This document shows positions 17,594 through 27,615 of a stretch of DNA of 64,000 nucleotides, piece by piece. Under the pieces are notes generated by a model that was not told the DNA's origin, did not search any database, and saw nothing but the letters and a program-made list of their open reading frames with translations. The stretch is from Salipiger marinus (GTDB lineage: Bacteria > Pseudomonadota > Alphaproteobacteria > Rhodobacterales > Rhodobacteraceae): positions 62,001 to 126,000 of the forward strand of contig NZ_FNEJ01000014.1 in assembly GCF_900100085.1 (NCBI RefSeq), read 5' to 3'. The position numbers and the translations under genes are program-made. Position 1 is the first letter of the stretch. Each line of letters starts with the position of its first letter.

Positions 17594-17647
17594 CCCGCCG
17601 CTCTAGCGCCTTTCCGCCCCGACGGCGAGACTGTCGCTTCCAGCGGC

Positions 17648-17701
17648 TGAAAATATCCCGGGGGAGTCCGCGCCAGCGGACGGGGGCAGAGCCCCCTTTT
17701 T
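17648..17701. repeat. Inverted copy of the palindromic repeat family, usable as a terminator
   Basis: Reading on the minus strand, this is the same design as the other elements: a GGGGGC/GCCCCC hairpin, a GTCCGC/GCGGAC hairpin and then the tail CCCCCGGGATATTT (17648-17664). On the plus strand the GGGGGC AGA GCCCCC hairpin (17682-17696) is followed by five T residues, so it can also act as an intrinsic terminator for plus-strand read-through from hisA towards hisF. It lies upstream of both the methyltransferase and hisF starts. Confidence 0.65.
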
Positions 17702-17795
17702 GATGGCGGCGGGCAGAGCCCCCCCCTGCGGCATCCGACAGGGGCAGGGCGCCAGGCCTCTTCCCCCCGCCGCCGATCCGCAGTATCAGGGCGGC

Positions 17796-18557
17796 ATGCT
17801 GAAGACGCGCATCATTCCCTGTCTCGACGTGGCCGATGGGCGCGTGGTCAAGGGTGTCAATTTTGTCGGCCTGCGCGATGCGGGCGACCCGGTGGATGCC
17901 GCCCGCGCCTATGACGCGGCGGGCGCGGACGAGATCTGTTTTCTCGACATCCATGCCACCCATGAAAACCGTGGCACCATGTTCGACGTGGTGACGCGCA
18001 CCGCCGAACAGTGCTTCATTCCGCTGACCGTGGGCGGGGGCGTGCGGACCGTGGCCGATGTGCGCGCGCTGCTGCTGGCAGGGGCGGACAAGGTCAGCTT
18101 CAACTCCGCCGCCGTCGCCAATCCCGATGTGGTGGCCGAGGCGGCGGATCACTTCGGCAGCCAGTGCATCGTCTGCGCCATCGACGCCAAGACCGTGGCC
18201 CCGGGCCGGTGGGAGATTTTCACCCATGGCGGGCGCCGGGCCACCGGCATCGATGCGGTGGAATTTGCGCAGACCATCGTTGCCAAGGGCGCGGGAGAGA
18301 TCCTGCTGACCTCCATGGACCGCGACGGCACCAAGGCCGGGTTCAACCTGCCGCTGACCCGCGCCATCGCCGATGCGGTGGCGGTGCCGGTGATCGCCTC
18401 GGGCGGGGTGGGCACGCTGGACCATCTGGTGGAAGGTGTCGTCGAAGGCCATGCCTCGGCGGTGCTCGCCGCCTCGATCTTCCATTTCGGCACCTTCACC
18501 ATCGCCGAGGCCAAGGCGCATATGGCGGCGGCGGGCCTGCAGATGAGGCTGACATGA
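17796..18557 (+). CDS. hisF: Imidazole glycerol phosphate synthase, cyclase subunit
   Basis: HisF is the barrel subunit that condenses PRFAR with ammonia from HisH, giving imidazole-glycerol phosphate and AICAR. The 253-residue product begins with [16 protein letters not shown] (catalytic Asp11). It contains the GGGVRTV and ASGGVGT phosphate sites and the TSMDRDG segment. The start at 17796 is the standard family start. Its stop overlaps the hisE start (ATGA), so the two are translationally coupled. Confidence 0.97.
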   Translation: MLKTRIIPCLDVADGRVVKGVNFVGLRDAGDPVDAARAYDAAGADEICFLDIHATHENRGTMFDVVTRTAEQCFIPLTVGGGVRTVADVRALLLAGADKVSFNSAAVANPDVVAEAADHFGSQCIVCAIDAKTVAPGRWEIFTHGGRRATGIDAVEFAQTIVAKGAGEILLTSMDRDGTKAGFNLPLTRAIADAVAVPVIASGGVGTLDHLVEGVVEGHASAVLAASIFHFGTFTIAEAKAHMAAAGLQMRLT

Positions 18558-18865
18558 CGCTGGACGATCTGGAATCCATCGTGGCCGCCCGCGCCGAGGC
18601 CGATCCCGATGACAGCTGGACCGCCCGGCTGCTGGCCAAGGGCCCGGAAAAATGCGCCGAAAAATTCGGCGAGGAAGCCATCGAGGCGGTGATCGAGGCG
18701 GTGAAGGGTGACCGCGACCGGCTCGCTTCGGAAGCCGCCGACGTGCTGTTTCACCTGCTGGTGATGCTGAAATCGCGCGACGTGCCGCTGCAGGCGGTCA
18801 TGGACGAACTGGCGCGGCGGCAGGCCCGGTCGGGGCTTGCGGAAAAGGCCTCGCGGCAGGGATAA
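18554..18865 (+). CDS. hisE: Phosphoribosyl-ATP pyrophosphatase
   Basis: HisE hydrolyses phosphoribosyl-ATP to phosphoribosyl-AMP, the second histidine step. The 103-residue protein is an all-helical MazG-like enzyme with the metal-binding motifs [20 protein letters not shown] and [15 protein letters not shown]. It starts in the ATGA overlap with hisF. HisE is a separate gene, not fused to hisI, and hisI is absent from this window. Confidence 0.96.
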   Translation: MTLDDLESIVAARAEADPDDSWTARLLAKGPEKCAEKFGEEAIEAVIEAVKGDRDRLASEAADVLFHLLVMLKSRDVPLQAVMDELARRQARSGLAEKASRQG

Positions 18866-18943
18866 CTGGCGGTTTCGCGCAATCTGCGGAACAAAATTGG
18901 AACGTCTCTTTATCTCGGCGGCAGGGCGCGCTATCTTCCGGCC

Positions 18944-21370
18944 ATGAGCACATTCGACGACATGGATGCCTTTGAGGGCGCATCGCTGTCGGCGCGGGCC
19001 ATGGCGGCCCGCCCGGCCCCTTATCTTGACGGGCTGAACCCCGCGCAGCGCGAGGCGGTGGAGCGGCTGGATGGCCCGGTCCTGATGCTGGCCGGGGCGG
19101 GCACCGGCAAGACCCGGGCGCTGACCGCGCGCATCGCGCATCTGCTGACCACCGGCCGGGCCCGGCCCAATGAAATCCTTGCCGTGACCTTCACCAACAA
19201 GGCCGCGCGCGAGATGAAGGACCGCATCGGGCGCCTGCTCGGGCAGGCGGTGGAGGGCATGCCATGGCTCGGCACCTTCCATTCGATCTGCGTCAAGCTG
19301 CTGCGCCGCCATGCCGAACTGGTGGATCTGAAGTCGAACTTCACCATTCTGGACAGCGATGACCAGATCCGCCTGATGAAGCAGGTGATTGCCGCCAACA
19401 ATATCGACGAGAAGCGCTGGCCCGCGCGGCAGCTGGCGGGGCTCATCGACGGCTGGAAAAACCGCGCGCTGCTGCCCGAAAAGGTGCCCGCCGCCGATGC
19501 CGCGGCCTTCAACAACCGTGGCACCGAGCTTTACGCGCAATACCAGACCCGGCTGCGCGAACTGAACGCCTGCGATTTCGGCGACCTGCTGCTGCATGTG
19601 GTGACGATCTTCCAGCGCCATCCGGACGTGCTGGCGCAGTATCAGCGCTGGTTCCGCTACATCCTTGTGGACGAGTATCAGGACACCAACGTCGCACAGT
19701 ATCTGTGGCTGCGGCTGCTGGCGCAGGCGCATCGCAACATCTGCTGCGTGGGCGACGACGACCAGTCGATCTATGGCTGGCGCGGCGCCGAGGTGGGCAA
19801 CATCCTGCGGTTCGAAAAGGATTTTCCCGGTGCCCATGTGGTGCGGCTGGAACAGAATTACCGCTCTACCCCGCATATCCTTGCCGCCGCCTCCGGGGTG
19901 ATCCGCGGCAATGAAAGCCGCCTTGGCAAGGAATTGTGGACCGAGGCGCGCGAGGGCGAGAAGGTGCGCCTGATCGGCCACTGGGATGGCGAGGAGGAGG
20001 CGCGCTGGATCGGCGAGGAGATCGAGGCGCTGCAGGGCGGCACGCGCGGGCTTCACAAGGTCTCGCTCGACCAGATGGCGATTCTGGTGCGGGCGAGCCA
20101 CCAGATGCGCGCCTTCGAGGACCGGTTCCTGACCATCGGTCTGCCCTACCGGGTGATCGGCGGGCCGCGCTTCTACGAGCGGATGGAGATTCGCGATGCC
20201 ATGGCCTATTTCCGGCTGGTGGTGTCGCCCGAGGATGATCTGGCCTTCGAGCGGATCGTGAACACCCCCAAGCGCGGGCTGGGCGACAAGGCGCAGCAGC
20301 TGATCCAGAGCACGGCGCGGGAGTTTGGCGTGTCGCTGCTGGAGGGCGCGCGCATCGCGGTGGAAGAAGGCCGGATCAAGGGCAAGGGCGGCGGCCAGCT
20401 GGGCGCGCTGGTGCGCGATCTGGCGCGCTGGCGCGGCATGATGCCCGAGGGGCTGACCCCGGTGCAGGGAAGTGCTGTGCCGGATCTGATCGATGACGGC
20501 GCGGCGCGCGGCGGCGGCATCAGCCATATGCAGCTGGCCGAGATCGTGCTGGACGAATCGGGCTACACCGCCATGTGGCAGAACGACAAGACGCCGGAGG
20601 CGCCGGGGCGGCTCGAAAACCTCAAGGAACTGGTCAAGGCGCTGGAAAACTTCGAGAACCTGCAGGGGTTTCTGGAGCATGTGTCGCTGATCATGGACAA
20701 CAGCACCGAAGAGGCGGGCGAGAAGGTGTCGATCATGACCCTGCACGCCGCCAAGGGGCTGGAATTTCCCGCCGTGTTCCTGCCGGGCTGGGAGGACGGG
20801 CTGTTTCCGTCGCAGCGCAGCATGGACGAGGCCGGGCTGAAGGGGCTCGAGGAAGAACGGCGGCTGGCCTATGTCGGCATCACCCGGGCCGAGGAGATCT
20901 GCACCATCTCCTTTGCCGCCAACCGCCGGGTGTTCGGACAGTGGCAGTCGGCGCTGCCGTCGCGCTTCATCGACGAACTGCCCGAGGCGCATGTCGAGGT
21001 GCTGACCCCGCCGGGGCTTTATGGCGGCGGCTATGGCGCGGCGGGCATGGGGCTGGGGCGCGGATCCGGGCTCGAGGATCGCGCGGCGGAGGCCAATGTC
21101 TACAATTCGCCGGGCTGGAAACGGCTGCAGGCGCGGGCGGCGGAACGTCCGGTCAGCCAGCCGCGCGAAAGCCGGACCACGGTGATCGACCTGCAGGCGG
21201 TGTCGGCCTTCGAGACCGGGCAGCGCGTGTTCCACCAGAAATTCGGCTATGGCGCCATCACCGCCATAGAAGGCGACAAGCTGGAGATCGCCTTTGAAAA
21301 GGCCGGGGTGAAGAAGGTCGTGGCGCGCTTCGTCACCTCGGCGGATGCGGCGGACGACGTGCCGTTCTGA
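18944..21370 (+). CDS. uvrD: UvrD/PcrA-type ATP-dependent DNA helicase
   Basis: An 808-residue superfamily 1A 3'-5' helicase used in nucleotide excision repair and removal of stalled proteins from DNA. Visible motifs are Walker A GAGTGKT (51-57), motif Ia [10 protein letters not shown], Walker B VDEYQDTN, motif [17 protein letters not shown], and motif VI ending in YVGITRAEE. The C-terminal segment with [10 protein letters not shown] resembles the RNA-polymerase-interacting Tudor-like tail of PcrA/UvrD. It follows hisE by 78 bases, perhaps with its own promoter. UvrD and PcrA names are interchangeable at this level. Confidence 0.94.
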   Translation: MSTFDDMDAFEGASLSARAMAARPAPYLDGLNPAQREAVERLDGPVLMLAGAGTGKTRALTARIAHLLTTGRARPNEILAVTFTNKAAREMKDRIGRLLGQAVEGMPWLGTFHSICVKLLRRHAELVDLKSNFTILDSDDQIRLMKQVIAANNIDEKRWPARQLAGLIDGWKNRALLPEKVPAADAAAFNNRGTELYAQYQTRLRELNACDFGDLLLHVVTIFQRHPDVLAQYQRWFRYILVDEYQDTNVAQYLWLRLLAQAHRNICCVGDDDQSIYGWRGAEVGNILRFEKDFPGAHVVRLEQNYRSTPHILAAASGVIRGNESRLGKELWTEAREGEKVRLIGHWDGEEEARWIGEEIEALQGGTRGLHKVSLDQMAILVRASHQMRAFEDRFLTIGLPYRVIGGPRFYERMEIRDAMAYFRLVVSPEDDLAFERIVNTPKRGLGDKAQQLIQSTAREFGVSLLEGARIAVEEGRIKGKGGGQLGALVRDLARWRGMMPEGLTPVQGSAVPDLIDDGAARGGGISHMQLAEIVLDESGYTAMWQNDKTPEAPGRLENLKELVKALENFENLQGFLEHVSLIMDNSTEEAGEKVSIMTLHAAKGLEFPAVFLPGWEDGLFPSQRSMDEAGLKGLEEERRLAYVGITRAEEICTISFAANRRVFGQWQSALPSRFIDELPEAHVEVLTPPGLYGGGYGAAGMGLGRGSGLEDRAAEANVYNSPGWKRLQARAAERPVSQPRESRTTVIDLQAVSAFETGQRVFHQKFGYGAITAIEGDKLEIAFEKAGVKKVVARFVTSADAADDVPF

Positions 21371-21387
21371 GGCGCGGGCGGTGAGGG

Positions 21388-21453
21388 GGAGGGGGCGCTG
21401 CCCCCTCTGCGGCTTTGCCGCATTCACCCCCGGAGTTTAGGGGCAAGATGAAG
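21388..21453. repeat. GC-rich palindromic intergenic repeat, tail form B
   Basis: It has the same order as the element at 4568-4632: AGGGGGC GCT GCCCCCT, then TGCGGC TTT GCCGCA, then CACCCCCGGAGTT and GGGGCAAGATGAAG. It lies between the convergent helicase and quinone-oxidoreductase genes and may serve both as a bidirectional terminator, although no T tract follows. Confidence 0.8.
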
Positions 21454-21461
21454 GGCCGGCC

Positions 21462-22448
21462 TCAGTCGAGGGTGAGGATGGTCTGGCCCGTGGTCCGGCG
21501 CGATTCGAGCGCGCGATGCGCCTCGGCCACCTGATCGAGCGGGAAGCGCTGGTCGATGCGGATCTTCACCGCGCCCGAGGTCACCTTGTCAAACAGCATC
21601 GCCGCCATTTCCTGACAGGCCTGCGGGTCGGCGGTATGGGCAAAGAGCGTGGGGCGGGTGACCTTGAGCGAGCCTTTCTGCGCGAGCAGGCCGAGGTTGA
21701 ACGCCTCCACCGGGCCGGAGGCATTGCCGAAGGAGATCATCATGCCCAGCGGTTTCAGGCAGTCGAGCGAGCCCAGAAAGGTGGATTTGCCGATGCTGTC
21801 CATGACCACGTCGACGCCGCGCCCGTCGGTCAGCTCGCGGGTGCGGGCGGTAAAATCCTCGGTCGTGTAGTTGATGCAGGCCTCGGCGCCATGGTCCAGC
21901 GCGAGCTGGCATTTTTCATCAGATCCGGCGGTGCCGATCAGCCGGATGCCTTCGGAGCGCGCCCACTGGCAGGCGATCAGCCCGACACCCCCCGCCGCCG
22001 CGTGGAAGAGCACCGTGTCGCCCGCCTTGAGCGGGGTGGTGCGGTGGAAAAGATACTGCACCGTCATGCCCTTGAGCATCATCGCGGCGCCTTCGTCGAA
22101 GGAGATGGCGTCGGGCAGTTTGCAGACCTGCGCTGCGGGCATCACCCGCGCCTCGGTATAGGCGCCGGGGGGATTGGCGGCATAGGCGACGCGGTCGCCG
22201 GGGGCGAGATGGGTCACGCCCTCTCCCACCGCTTCCACCACGCCCGCGGCCTCCATCCCCAGTGCATGGGGCAGGGTCATCGGATAGAGGCCGGTGCGCT
22301 GGTAGCAGTCGATGAAATTGAGCCCGCAGGCCTTGTGCCGGAGACGGATCTCCCCCGCGCCGGGCTCGCCCACGGGGCGATCGGTGAGGGTCAGGACTTC
22401 GGGGCCGCCATGGGTTTCGATCACGACGGTTCTGGCTGTGGGGGTCAT
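21462..22448 (-). CDS. Quinone oxidoreductase (zeta-crystallin type MDR)
   Basis: A 328-residue zinc-free medium-chain dehydrogenase/reductase. The N-terminal GroES-like catalytic fold includes LNFIDCYQRTGLYP and GMEAAGVVEAVGEGV. The NADPH-binding Rossmann fold has the AAAGGVGLIACQWA motif. It fits the QorA group, which reduces quinones or enones one electron at a time or as alkenal reductases. It is followed 3' by the palindromic repeat and preceded on the same strand by a second quinone oxidoreductase gene, 36 bases away, suggesting an operon with coq9. Confidence 0.92.
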   Translation of the reverse strand: MTPTARTVVIETHGGPEVLTLTDRPVGEPGAGEIRLRHKACGLNFIDCYQRTGLYPMTLPHALGMEAAGVVEAVGEGVTHLAPGDRVAYAANPPGAYTEARVMPAAQVCKLPDAISFDEGAAMMLKGMTVQYLFHRTTPLKAGDTVLFHAAAGGVGLIACQWARSEGIRLIGTAGSDEKCQLALDHGAEACINYTTEDFTARTRELTDGRGVDVVMDSIGKSTFLGSLDCLKPLGMMISFGNASGPVEAFNLGLLAQKGSLKVTRPTLFAHTADPQACQEMAAMLFDKVTSGAVKIRIDQRFPLDQVAEAHRALESRRTTGQTILTLD

Positions 22449-22484
22449 TGCAGGCTCCGGGCTGGGGAAGGGAGAGAGAGGGGG

Positions 22485-23468
22485 TCAGGCGACGCGCAGG
22501 ACGATCTTGCCGATATGGCTGGAGGATTCCATGCGGGCATGGGCGGCCGCGGCCTCTGCCAGCGGGAAATCACGGTCCATGACCGGGGCGACGCGGCCTG
22601 CGGCCAGAAGCGGCCAGACATGGGTTTTCAGCGCCTCGGCGATGCGGGCCTTGGCCAGATCGGATTGCGGGCGCAGGGTGGAGCCGGTGATGGTCAGGCG
22701 GCGCATCATCACATGGGCGAAGTTCAGCGCCACGGTGGGGCCCTGCAGGAAGGCGATCTGCACCAGCCGCCCCTCGTCGGCCAGCGCCTTGACGTTGCGC
22801 GGCAGGTAATCGCCCCCCACCATGTCGAGGATCTGGTTGGCGCCGCCTTCGTTGCGCAGCACCTCCACAAAATCCTCCTCGCGGTAATTGATCGCGCGTT
22901 CTGCGCCAAGTGCGAGGCAGGCTGCGCATTTCTCTGGCGACCCGGCGGTGGTGAAGACCCGCGCGCCGAAGGCCGATGCCAACTGGATCGCCGTGGTGCC
23001 GATGCCGCTGGAGCCGCCATGCACCAGAAAGCGTTCGCCCGCCTGCAGCGCGCCGCGCTGGAAGACATTGGTCCAGACGGTGAAGAAGGTTTCCGGCAGG
23101 CAGGCCGCCTCGCGCAGCGCCATGCCCTGCGGGATCGGCAGGCAATGGGCGGCGGCGGTCACCGCATATTCGGCATAGCCGCCGCCGGGCAGCAGCGCGC
23201 AGACCTGCGTGCCGGGCAGCGGCCAGTCGACGCCCGCGCCGGTGGCCACCACCTCGCCCGCGCCTTCAAGCCCGGGCAGATCCGAGGCGCCGGGGGGCGG
23301 GCTGTAATTGCCGCCGCGCTGCAGCACGTCGGGGCGGTTCACCCCGGCCCAGTGGAGACGAATCAGCACCTGACCATGGCCGGGCTCGGGGATGGGGCGG
23401 GTGACGGGCTTCAGCACCTCGGGGCCGCCGGGTTCGGTGATCTCGACGGCGCGCATGGTTCGGGTCAT
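22485..23468 (-). CDS. NAD(P)H quinone oxidoreductase, PIG3 family
   Basis: A 327-residue MDR protein of the p53-inducible gene 3 type. It shows AGVNRPDVLQRGGNYSPPPG, DLPGLEGAGEVVATG and the cofactor motif HGGSSGIGTTAIQ. It differs clearly from the downstream zeta-crystallin-type paralogue (about a third alike by eye), so this is not a recent duplication. The start ATG 23468 gives MTRTMRAVEI; the internal ATG four codons later is possible. It sits between coq9 and qor, all on the minus strand, suggesting a quinone-related operon. Confidence 0.9.
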   Translation of the reverse strand: MTRTMRAVEITEPGGPEVLKPVTRPIPEPGHGQVLIRLHWAGVNRPDVLQRGGNYSPPPGASDLPGLEGAGEVVATGAGVDWPLPGTQVCALLPGGGYAEYAVTAAAHCLPIPQGMALREAACLPETFFTVWTNVFQRGALQAGERFLVHGGSSGIGTTAIQLASAFGARVFTTAGSPEKCAACLALGAERAINYREEDFVEVLRNEGGANQILDMVGGDYLPRNVKALADEGRLVQIAFLQGPTVALNFAHVMMRRLTITGSTLRPQSDLAKARIAEALKTHVWPLLAAGRVAPVMDRDFPLAEAAAAHARMESSSHIGKIVLRVA

Positions 23469-23501
23469 GGGATGTCCTGTTGGTTGTGCGTCTTGAGGGG
23501 A

Positions 23502-24188
23502 TCAGCGCGGTGCGGTCCAGCCGCCCGGCACGCCGACCTGACGGGAGCTGCGCGGCGGGCGCACCCGGCCCAGCATCCGGTCGGGACCGGCCATCAGCCG
23601 GTTCAGCAGCGGGTTGGCGCGGGCCTTGGCCTTGACCTCTTCGATGCGCATGACATCGGCGATGCGGCGGTCCAGAAACTCCCACGTCGCCTGATGGTCG
23701 AGCGATTCGTCGCCCAGCCAGTAAAGCACCGTGGCGGAATAGACGGCGGCGAGCGTGGCGCGCTTCGTATACCAGTTGAAATCGCGGCTGTCGTCGCCCA
23801 GTTCGGACCAGATGCGGTCGGCGGTGCCCCAGATCAGCTTCGCGCCTTCGGGCGCATAGGGCGGCAGCGAAAACAGCGTGGTGCCGCGGCGCACCGCCTC
23901 GCGGTCCTCGGTCACCTCCAGCCGCGTGCGCACGGCGGTGGCGATGCGGTCGCGAAAGCGCATCTGGGTCAGATCCATGGCGCGCAGCCGGTCGGCCATG
24001 GCGGCATCGCCACGGCGGTGGAAGGCCACGGCCAGATCCAGCGCGCCGCGCGGGAACAGCCCGCGCGCCACGGCGGGATCGGTGCCGGTATCGGCGATGG
24101 CGGCGCGGAAGGTGGTTTCCGACCAGCCGTCAAAGGCGGTGTGCGGCAGCGCCGCGTCCAGCAGGCGGGTGGACAGGTCGTCACTCAT
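23502..24188 (-). CDS. COQ9 family ubiquinone biosynthesis protein
   Basis: The 228-residue protein matches the COQ9 lipid-binding family, which helps COQ7-type hydroxylation in ubiquinone synthesis and is typical of alphaproteobacteria and mitochondria. It contains the TetR-like helical N-terminus (LLDAALPHTAFDGWS, then FRAAIADTG) and the conserved GDDSRDFNWYTKRATLAAVYSATVLYWLGDES region, shown here only in part. The start is ATG 24188, with AAGGAGAG placed six bases upstream, rather than the ATG at 24206. Downstream come two quinone oxidoreductases on the same strand. Confidence 0.93.
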   Translation of the reverse strand: MSDDLSTRLLDAALPHTAFDGWSETTFRAAIADTGTDPAVARGLFPRGALDLAVAFHRRGDAAMADRLRAMDLTQMRFRDRIATAVRTRLEVTEDREAVRRGTTLFSLPPYAPEGAKLIWGTADRIWSELGDDSRDFNWYTKRATLAAVYSATVLYWLGDESLDHQATWEFLDRRIADVMRIEEVKAKARANPLLNRLMAGPDRMLGRVRPPRSSRQVGVPGGWTAPR

Positions 24189-24233
24189 GAGGCTCTCCTT
24201 CGGCATGGGGTCCTGAGGGGACAGAGAGGAGCC

Positions 24234-24261
24234 TAGACAATCCGGGCGCGCCTTGCTATAG
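24234..24261 (+). promoter_or_regulatory. Possible sigma-70 promoter of rpsU
   Basis: TAGACA (24234-24239) and CTATAG (24256-24261) are separated by 16 bases, about 55 bases upstream of the rpsU start and divergent from coq9. The match to TTGACA/TATAAT is moderate. Confidence 0.4.
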
Positions 24262-24315
24262 GGCTGCTTCCTGCAAATCCTTGCAACTCAAACCTAGAAA
24301 GGTGGTGAAAACCAC

Positions 24316-24522
24316 ATGCAGGTCAGTGTTCGCGACAACAATGTCGATCAGGCGCTCCGCGCTCTGAAGAAGAAGCTGCAGCGCGAAGGCGTGTTCCGCG
24401 AAATGAAGCTTCGGCAGCATTTCGAAAAACCGTCCGAGAAGAAAGCCCGCGAGAAGGCCGAGGCCATCCGCCGCGCCCGCAAGCTGGCGCGCAAGAAGGC
24501 GCAACGCGAAGGTCTTCTCTGA
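24316..24522 (+). CDS. rpsU: 30S ribosomal protein S21
   Basis: A 68-residue very basic protein with the S21 signature [27 protein letters not shown] and a lysine/arginine-rich C-terminal helix. S21 helps base-pairing of mRNA Shine-Dalgarno sequences with 16S rRNA. It is preceded by AAAGGTGG ribosome-binding sequence and followed by an intrinsic terminator, so it is probably monocistronic. Confidence 0.98.
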   Translation: MQVSVRDNNVDQALRALKKKLQREGVFREMKLRQHFEKPSEKKAREKAEAIRRARKLARKKAQREGLL

Positions 24523-24573
24523 GGATCTGGCGTATCGGTCGGGCAGCCGACCTTCCAACACGATAACACGACG

Positions 24574-24604
24574 ACCCCCGGGGCTTCCGCCTTTCGGGGG
24601 TTTG
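24574..24604 (+). terminator. Intrinsic terminator of rpsU
   Basis: ACCCCCG (24574-24580) pairs with CGGGGGT (24595-24601) across a 14-base loop, with TTTG following. It lies about 50 bases after the rpsU stop. Confidence 0.75.
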
Positions 24605-24702
24605 TCATGTCCGGGGCAGGGGCCGGGCGGCCGGGCGCAGCAAAATGCCCCCGGACCGAAGGTCGCGGGGGCAGGATTTGAGGCATAGGGCAGGGACTGG
24701 GG

Positions 24703-26220
24703 TCAGCTTGGCCCGATCATGAAGCAGGGCACCTGACGCGCCTGCAGGCGGCGGCAGGCCAGATCGGCGGTGTCCCGCGTCAGCCCCATGAAATTCGCGT
24801 CAAAGCCGCGGCTGCCATTGACCACCTTGCGCAGCGATCCGTCCAGCGTGCTGGTTTCCATCAGCGCGGTCTTCAGCAGGATCCGCTCTGCCGCGTAACG
24901 GCTGGGATAGCGCCCGACATTGATGCCCCAGTGCCGTTCGCCGGAAGTGGAGACGCGGGTGACCACCTCCTGCGGCTGTTCCACGGCGGCCATCTGCACC
25001 GGGGCAGCGCTGGTTGCGGCACCGCCGGCGCTGGCCATCACCACCTCCTGCGGGCGCCGCACCGGCTTGACCGAGGCGTCAGGCGCGATGCCCTGCGCGG
25101 CAATGCCCGGATTCGCGGTCGCGACCGTGTCCTGAATGGCGGAGACCTGCACCGATTCCAGCACGGTGGCGATGTCGTTCTGCACCCCTGCCACCAAGGG
25201 CGCGACATCCTGCCCGGTCACGCCGCTGCGGGCCTTGGGACGCAGGCTGGACTGCACGGCGGCGGCGGCGACGCGGATGGATTTGCCGCGCGCATCCGCT
25301 GCGGGGCTTGCCGCATCGCTCATCAGGATTTCGGCGCCGGTATCGCCGCGGCCCATATAGGGCGGCTTGGCCGGGCGCCGCAGCGACACGCTGGTGGGCG
25401 CCTTCTTGAAGCCGAGGTTCAGCAGTTCCGCCGTCTTGGCGTTGCGCGCGGCGGTGGAGGTGCCGCCGAACACCGACGTGATGATGCGCTCCTGTCCGCG
25501 CTCCGCCGAGGAGACAAGGTTGAAGCCCGCGGCGCGGGTATAGCCGGTCTTGATCCCGTCGGCGCCCTGATAGGCGTCAAGGAAGCGGCGGTTGGTGTTG
25601 TTCACCTGCGCCATGCCCGCATCGGTCGAGCGGCGGGAGAAGATGTTGTAGTATTGCGGGTAGTCATAGATCATGTGGCGCCCGAGGATCGCCATGTCGC
25701 GCGCGGTGGACAGGTGCCCGTCCTGCGTGAGACCGTTCATGTTCTTGAAGGTGGTGCGGGACATCCCCATCGCTTTTGCCGTGCGGTTCATCCGGCGGGC
25801 AAAGGCGTCTTCGGAGCCCGAGATGGCCTCGCCGATGGCGGTGGCGGCATCATTGGCGGATTTGACCGCCGCTGCCCGCACCAGATAGCGCAGCGCGATC
25901 TTCTGGCCGGAGCGCAGCCCCAGCTTCGATGGCGGCTCCGCCGAGGCGTTGCGGGAGATGCTGACCATGGTGTCCATGCTGATCTCGCCGTGCTCCACCG
26001 CCTCGAAGGCGATGTAAAGCGTCATCATCTTGGTCAGCGAGGCGGGGTGCAGACGGGTGTCCGCGTTCTCCTCGAACAGCACTTCGCCCGATCTTGCGTC
26101 CATCACCAGAGCCGCATAGGGCGCTGCAAGGGCGCTGACCGGAAGCATCAGAGCCAACCAGATCATAGTGAAAATACGCAGGCCTGCTCGGCCCGGTCGC
26201 GTGGTGCGCGGTCCCGTCAC
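24703..26220 (-). CDS. D-alanyl-D-alanine carboxypeptidase with C-terminal SPOR domain
   Basis: A periplasmic penicillin-binding protein of the S11 family that trims pentapeptide side chains of peptidoglycan. From the GTG start at 26220 (AGAAGG site eight bases upstream) it is 505 residues: a basic N-region, a signal peptide (MIWLALMLPVSALAA), and the active-site motifs Ser61-Lys64 (PASLTKMM), SAN (KSANDAA) and KTG (GIKTGYTRAAGFN). A low-complexity linker follows, then a SPOR domain (HWGINVGRYPSRYAAE), which binds denuded glycan at the septum. An upstream ATG at 26367 would give an unlikely 49-residue pre-signal extension. A second, shorter S11 enzyme is at 37788-38717. Confidence 0.92.
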   Translation of the reverse strand: MTGPRTTRPGRAGLRIFTMIWLALMLPVSALAAPYAALVMDARSGEVLFEENADTRLHPASLTKMMTLYIAFEAVEHGEISMDTMVSISRNASAEPPSKLGLRSGQKIALRYLVRAAAVKSANDAATAIGEAISGSEDAFARRMNRTAKAMGMSRTTFKNMNGLTQDGHLSTARDMAILGRHMIYDYPQYYNIFSRRSTDAGMAQVNNTNRRFLDAYQGADGIKTGYTRAAGFNLVSSAERGQERIITSVFGGTSTAARNAKTAELLNLGFKKAPTSVSLRRPAKPPYMGRGDTGAEILMSDAASPAADARGKSIRVAAAAVQSSLRPKARSGVTGQDVAPLVAGVQNDIATVLESVQVSAIQDTVATANPGIAAQGIAPDASVKPVRRPQEVVMASAGGAATSAAPVQMAAVEQPQEVVTRVSTSGERHWGINVGRYPSRYAAERILLKTALMETSTLDGSLRKVVNGSRGFDANFMGLTRDTADLACRRLQARQVPCFMIGPS

Positions 26221-26430
26221 GATGTTTGCCTTCTCTGCCTCTCGCCCCCGGTTTTCCGGTCGGCTATTTTTTTTCTGATTTGACTCGAAAGTAGCATGGA
26301 GGGCGCCTGAAATAAACCCTGCAATGCCTTGATTTGCGGCGGGTTTCCGCCCCTGCGCAAGGGGCATATTTAGGGCAACACGAATTCGTGTCCCCTATAG
26401 AAGCGATTAAGGCAGCAATGCGGCGAAAGC

Positions 26431-27129
26431 TTAGTCCAGCGTCGCCACCAGTGCGGCCAGACCGCCCAGATCCGGCAGTTCGCGGAAGCGCGGATGGTCG
26501 GGCACGCTGTCGTGTTCAAGCCCCCAGACCAGATCATGCGGCACATGCACGCCCCATGCCCCCGCAACGATGGCCGGGTTCACGTCGGATTTCAGCGAAT
26601 TGCCCACCATTACCGCCGCTTCCGGCCCGCCGGGCAGGGCGCCAAAGATCCGCGCATAGGTGTCGGGGCGCTTGTCGGACACGATTTCCACCCCGTCAAA
26701 CAGCTCGCCCAGCCCGGACTGCGCCAGTTTCCGCTCCTGATGCAGCAGATCGCCCTTGGTGATCACCAGCAGGTGATGCTGGCCGCTCAGCGCCTCTACC
26801 GCGTCGCGGGCATGGGGCAGAAGTTCGATCGGATGGGCCAGCATGTCCTGCCCGGCGGCAAGGATCTGCCCGATGACATGGCCGGGCACGCGGCCTTCGG
26901 TCACCTCGATCGCGGTTTCGATCATCGACAGCACGAAGCCTTTGACGCCAAAGCCATAGGCGCCGATGTTGCGCCGCTCTGCCTCCAGCAGGCGGGCATC
27001 CAGATCGGCGCGTTCGGCGTGATCGGCCAGAAGCTCGGCGAATCGCTGCTGCGTCAGATGGAAGAAGCGCTCGTTGTGCCAGAGCGTGTCATCCGCATCG
27101 AAACCTATTGTTTGCACTTTCCGGGTCAT
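26431..27129 (-). CDS. HAD family hydrolase
   Basis: A 232-residue soluble HAD phosphatase. The catalytic Asp10/Asp12 pair lies in [12 protein letters not shown], the motif II threonine is in [16 protein letters not shown], the motif III lysine region is in VSDKRPDTY, and the acidic motif is in [15 protein letters not shown]. The four-helix cap lies between. The [11 protein letters not shown] form with phenylalanine-rich helix resembles YjjG/phosphoglycolate-phosphatase relatives. The substrate is not known. It is divergent from clpS. Confidence 0.87.
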   Translation of the reverse strand: MTRKVQTIGFDADDTLWHNERFFHLTQQRFAELLADHAERADLDARLLEAERRNIGAYGFGVKGFVLSMIETAIEVTEGRVPGHVIGQILAAGQDMLAHPIELLPHARDAVEALSGQHHLLVITKGDLLHQERKLAQSGLGELFDGVEIVSDKRPDTYARIFGALPGGPEAAVMVGNSLKSDVNPAIVAGAWGVHVPHDLVWGLEHDSVPDHPRFRELPDLGGLAALVATLD

Positions 27130-27263
27130 ATCTGGATCACTTCCTGACGCAGCCCTTTCCTCGCGGGCCGCTCCGATTTATATACGTCCTTCAAAGCCGG
27201 AACAGCAAAACGCAAGCGTCCCCGAACATGATCCGAGACACGACGGAACAGAAGGTCCGACTG

Positions 27264-27590
27264 ATGACCGGTACACGCCCCTCCCGCGATGGTGAGGGCG
27301 AGGCGAGTGTCGTTGTCCAGACCAAGCCGAAGACCAAGCGCCCGCCGCTTTACAAGGTGCTGCTGCTAAATGACGATTACACGCCCATGGAGTTTGTGGT
27401 GCATGTGCTGGAACGGTTCTTTGGCATGTCGCATGCCCAAGCGTTCGAGATCATGCTGACCGTCCACAAGAAGGGCGTTGCCGTGGTCGGTGTCTTCAGC
27501 CATGAGATCGCGGAAACCAAGGTGGGGCAGGTGATGGACTTCGCGCGCCGTCACCAGCACCCGCTGCAATGCACCATGGAAAAGGAGTGA
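27264..27590 (+). CDS. clpS: ATP-dependent Clp protease adaptor
   Basis: ClpS delivers N-degron substrates to ClpAP. The 108-residue protein has a flexible N-terminal arm (residues 1-30) and the core with [20 protein letters not shown], in which the Asp-Asp and Met residues form the N-degron pocket. [20 protein letters not shown] and [10 protein letters not shown] follow. I chose ATG 27264, with GAAGG eight bases upstream, over ATG 27228, which has none. clpA is not adjacent; rsmC follows 25 bases downstream. Confidence 0.95.
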   Translation: MTGTRPSRDGEGEASVVVQTKPKTKRPPLYKVLLLNDDYTPMEFVVHVLERFFGMSHAQAFEIMLTVHKKGVAVVGVFSHEIAETKVGQVMDFARRHQHPLQCTMEKE

Positions 27591-27615
27591 TCCGCCCCGC
27601 TCGGGCGGTCCTGGC

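Noticed and set aside
18149-21427. 1092-codon open frame on the minus strand
   Set aside because: It is antisense to hisF, hisE and the UvrD helicase, which have clear motifs; the protein is low-complexity His/Arg-rich.
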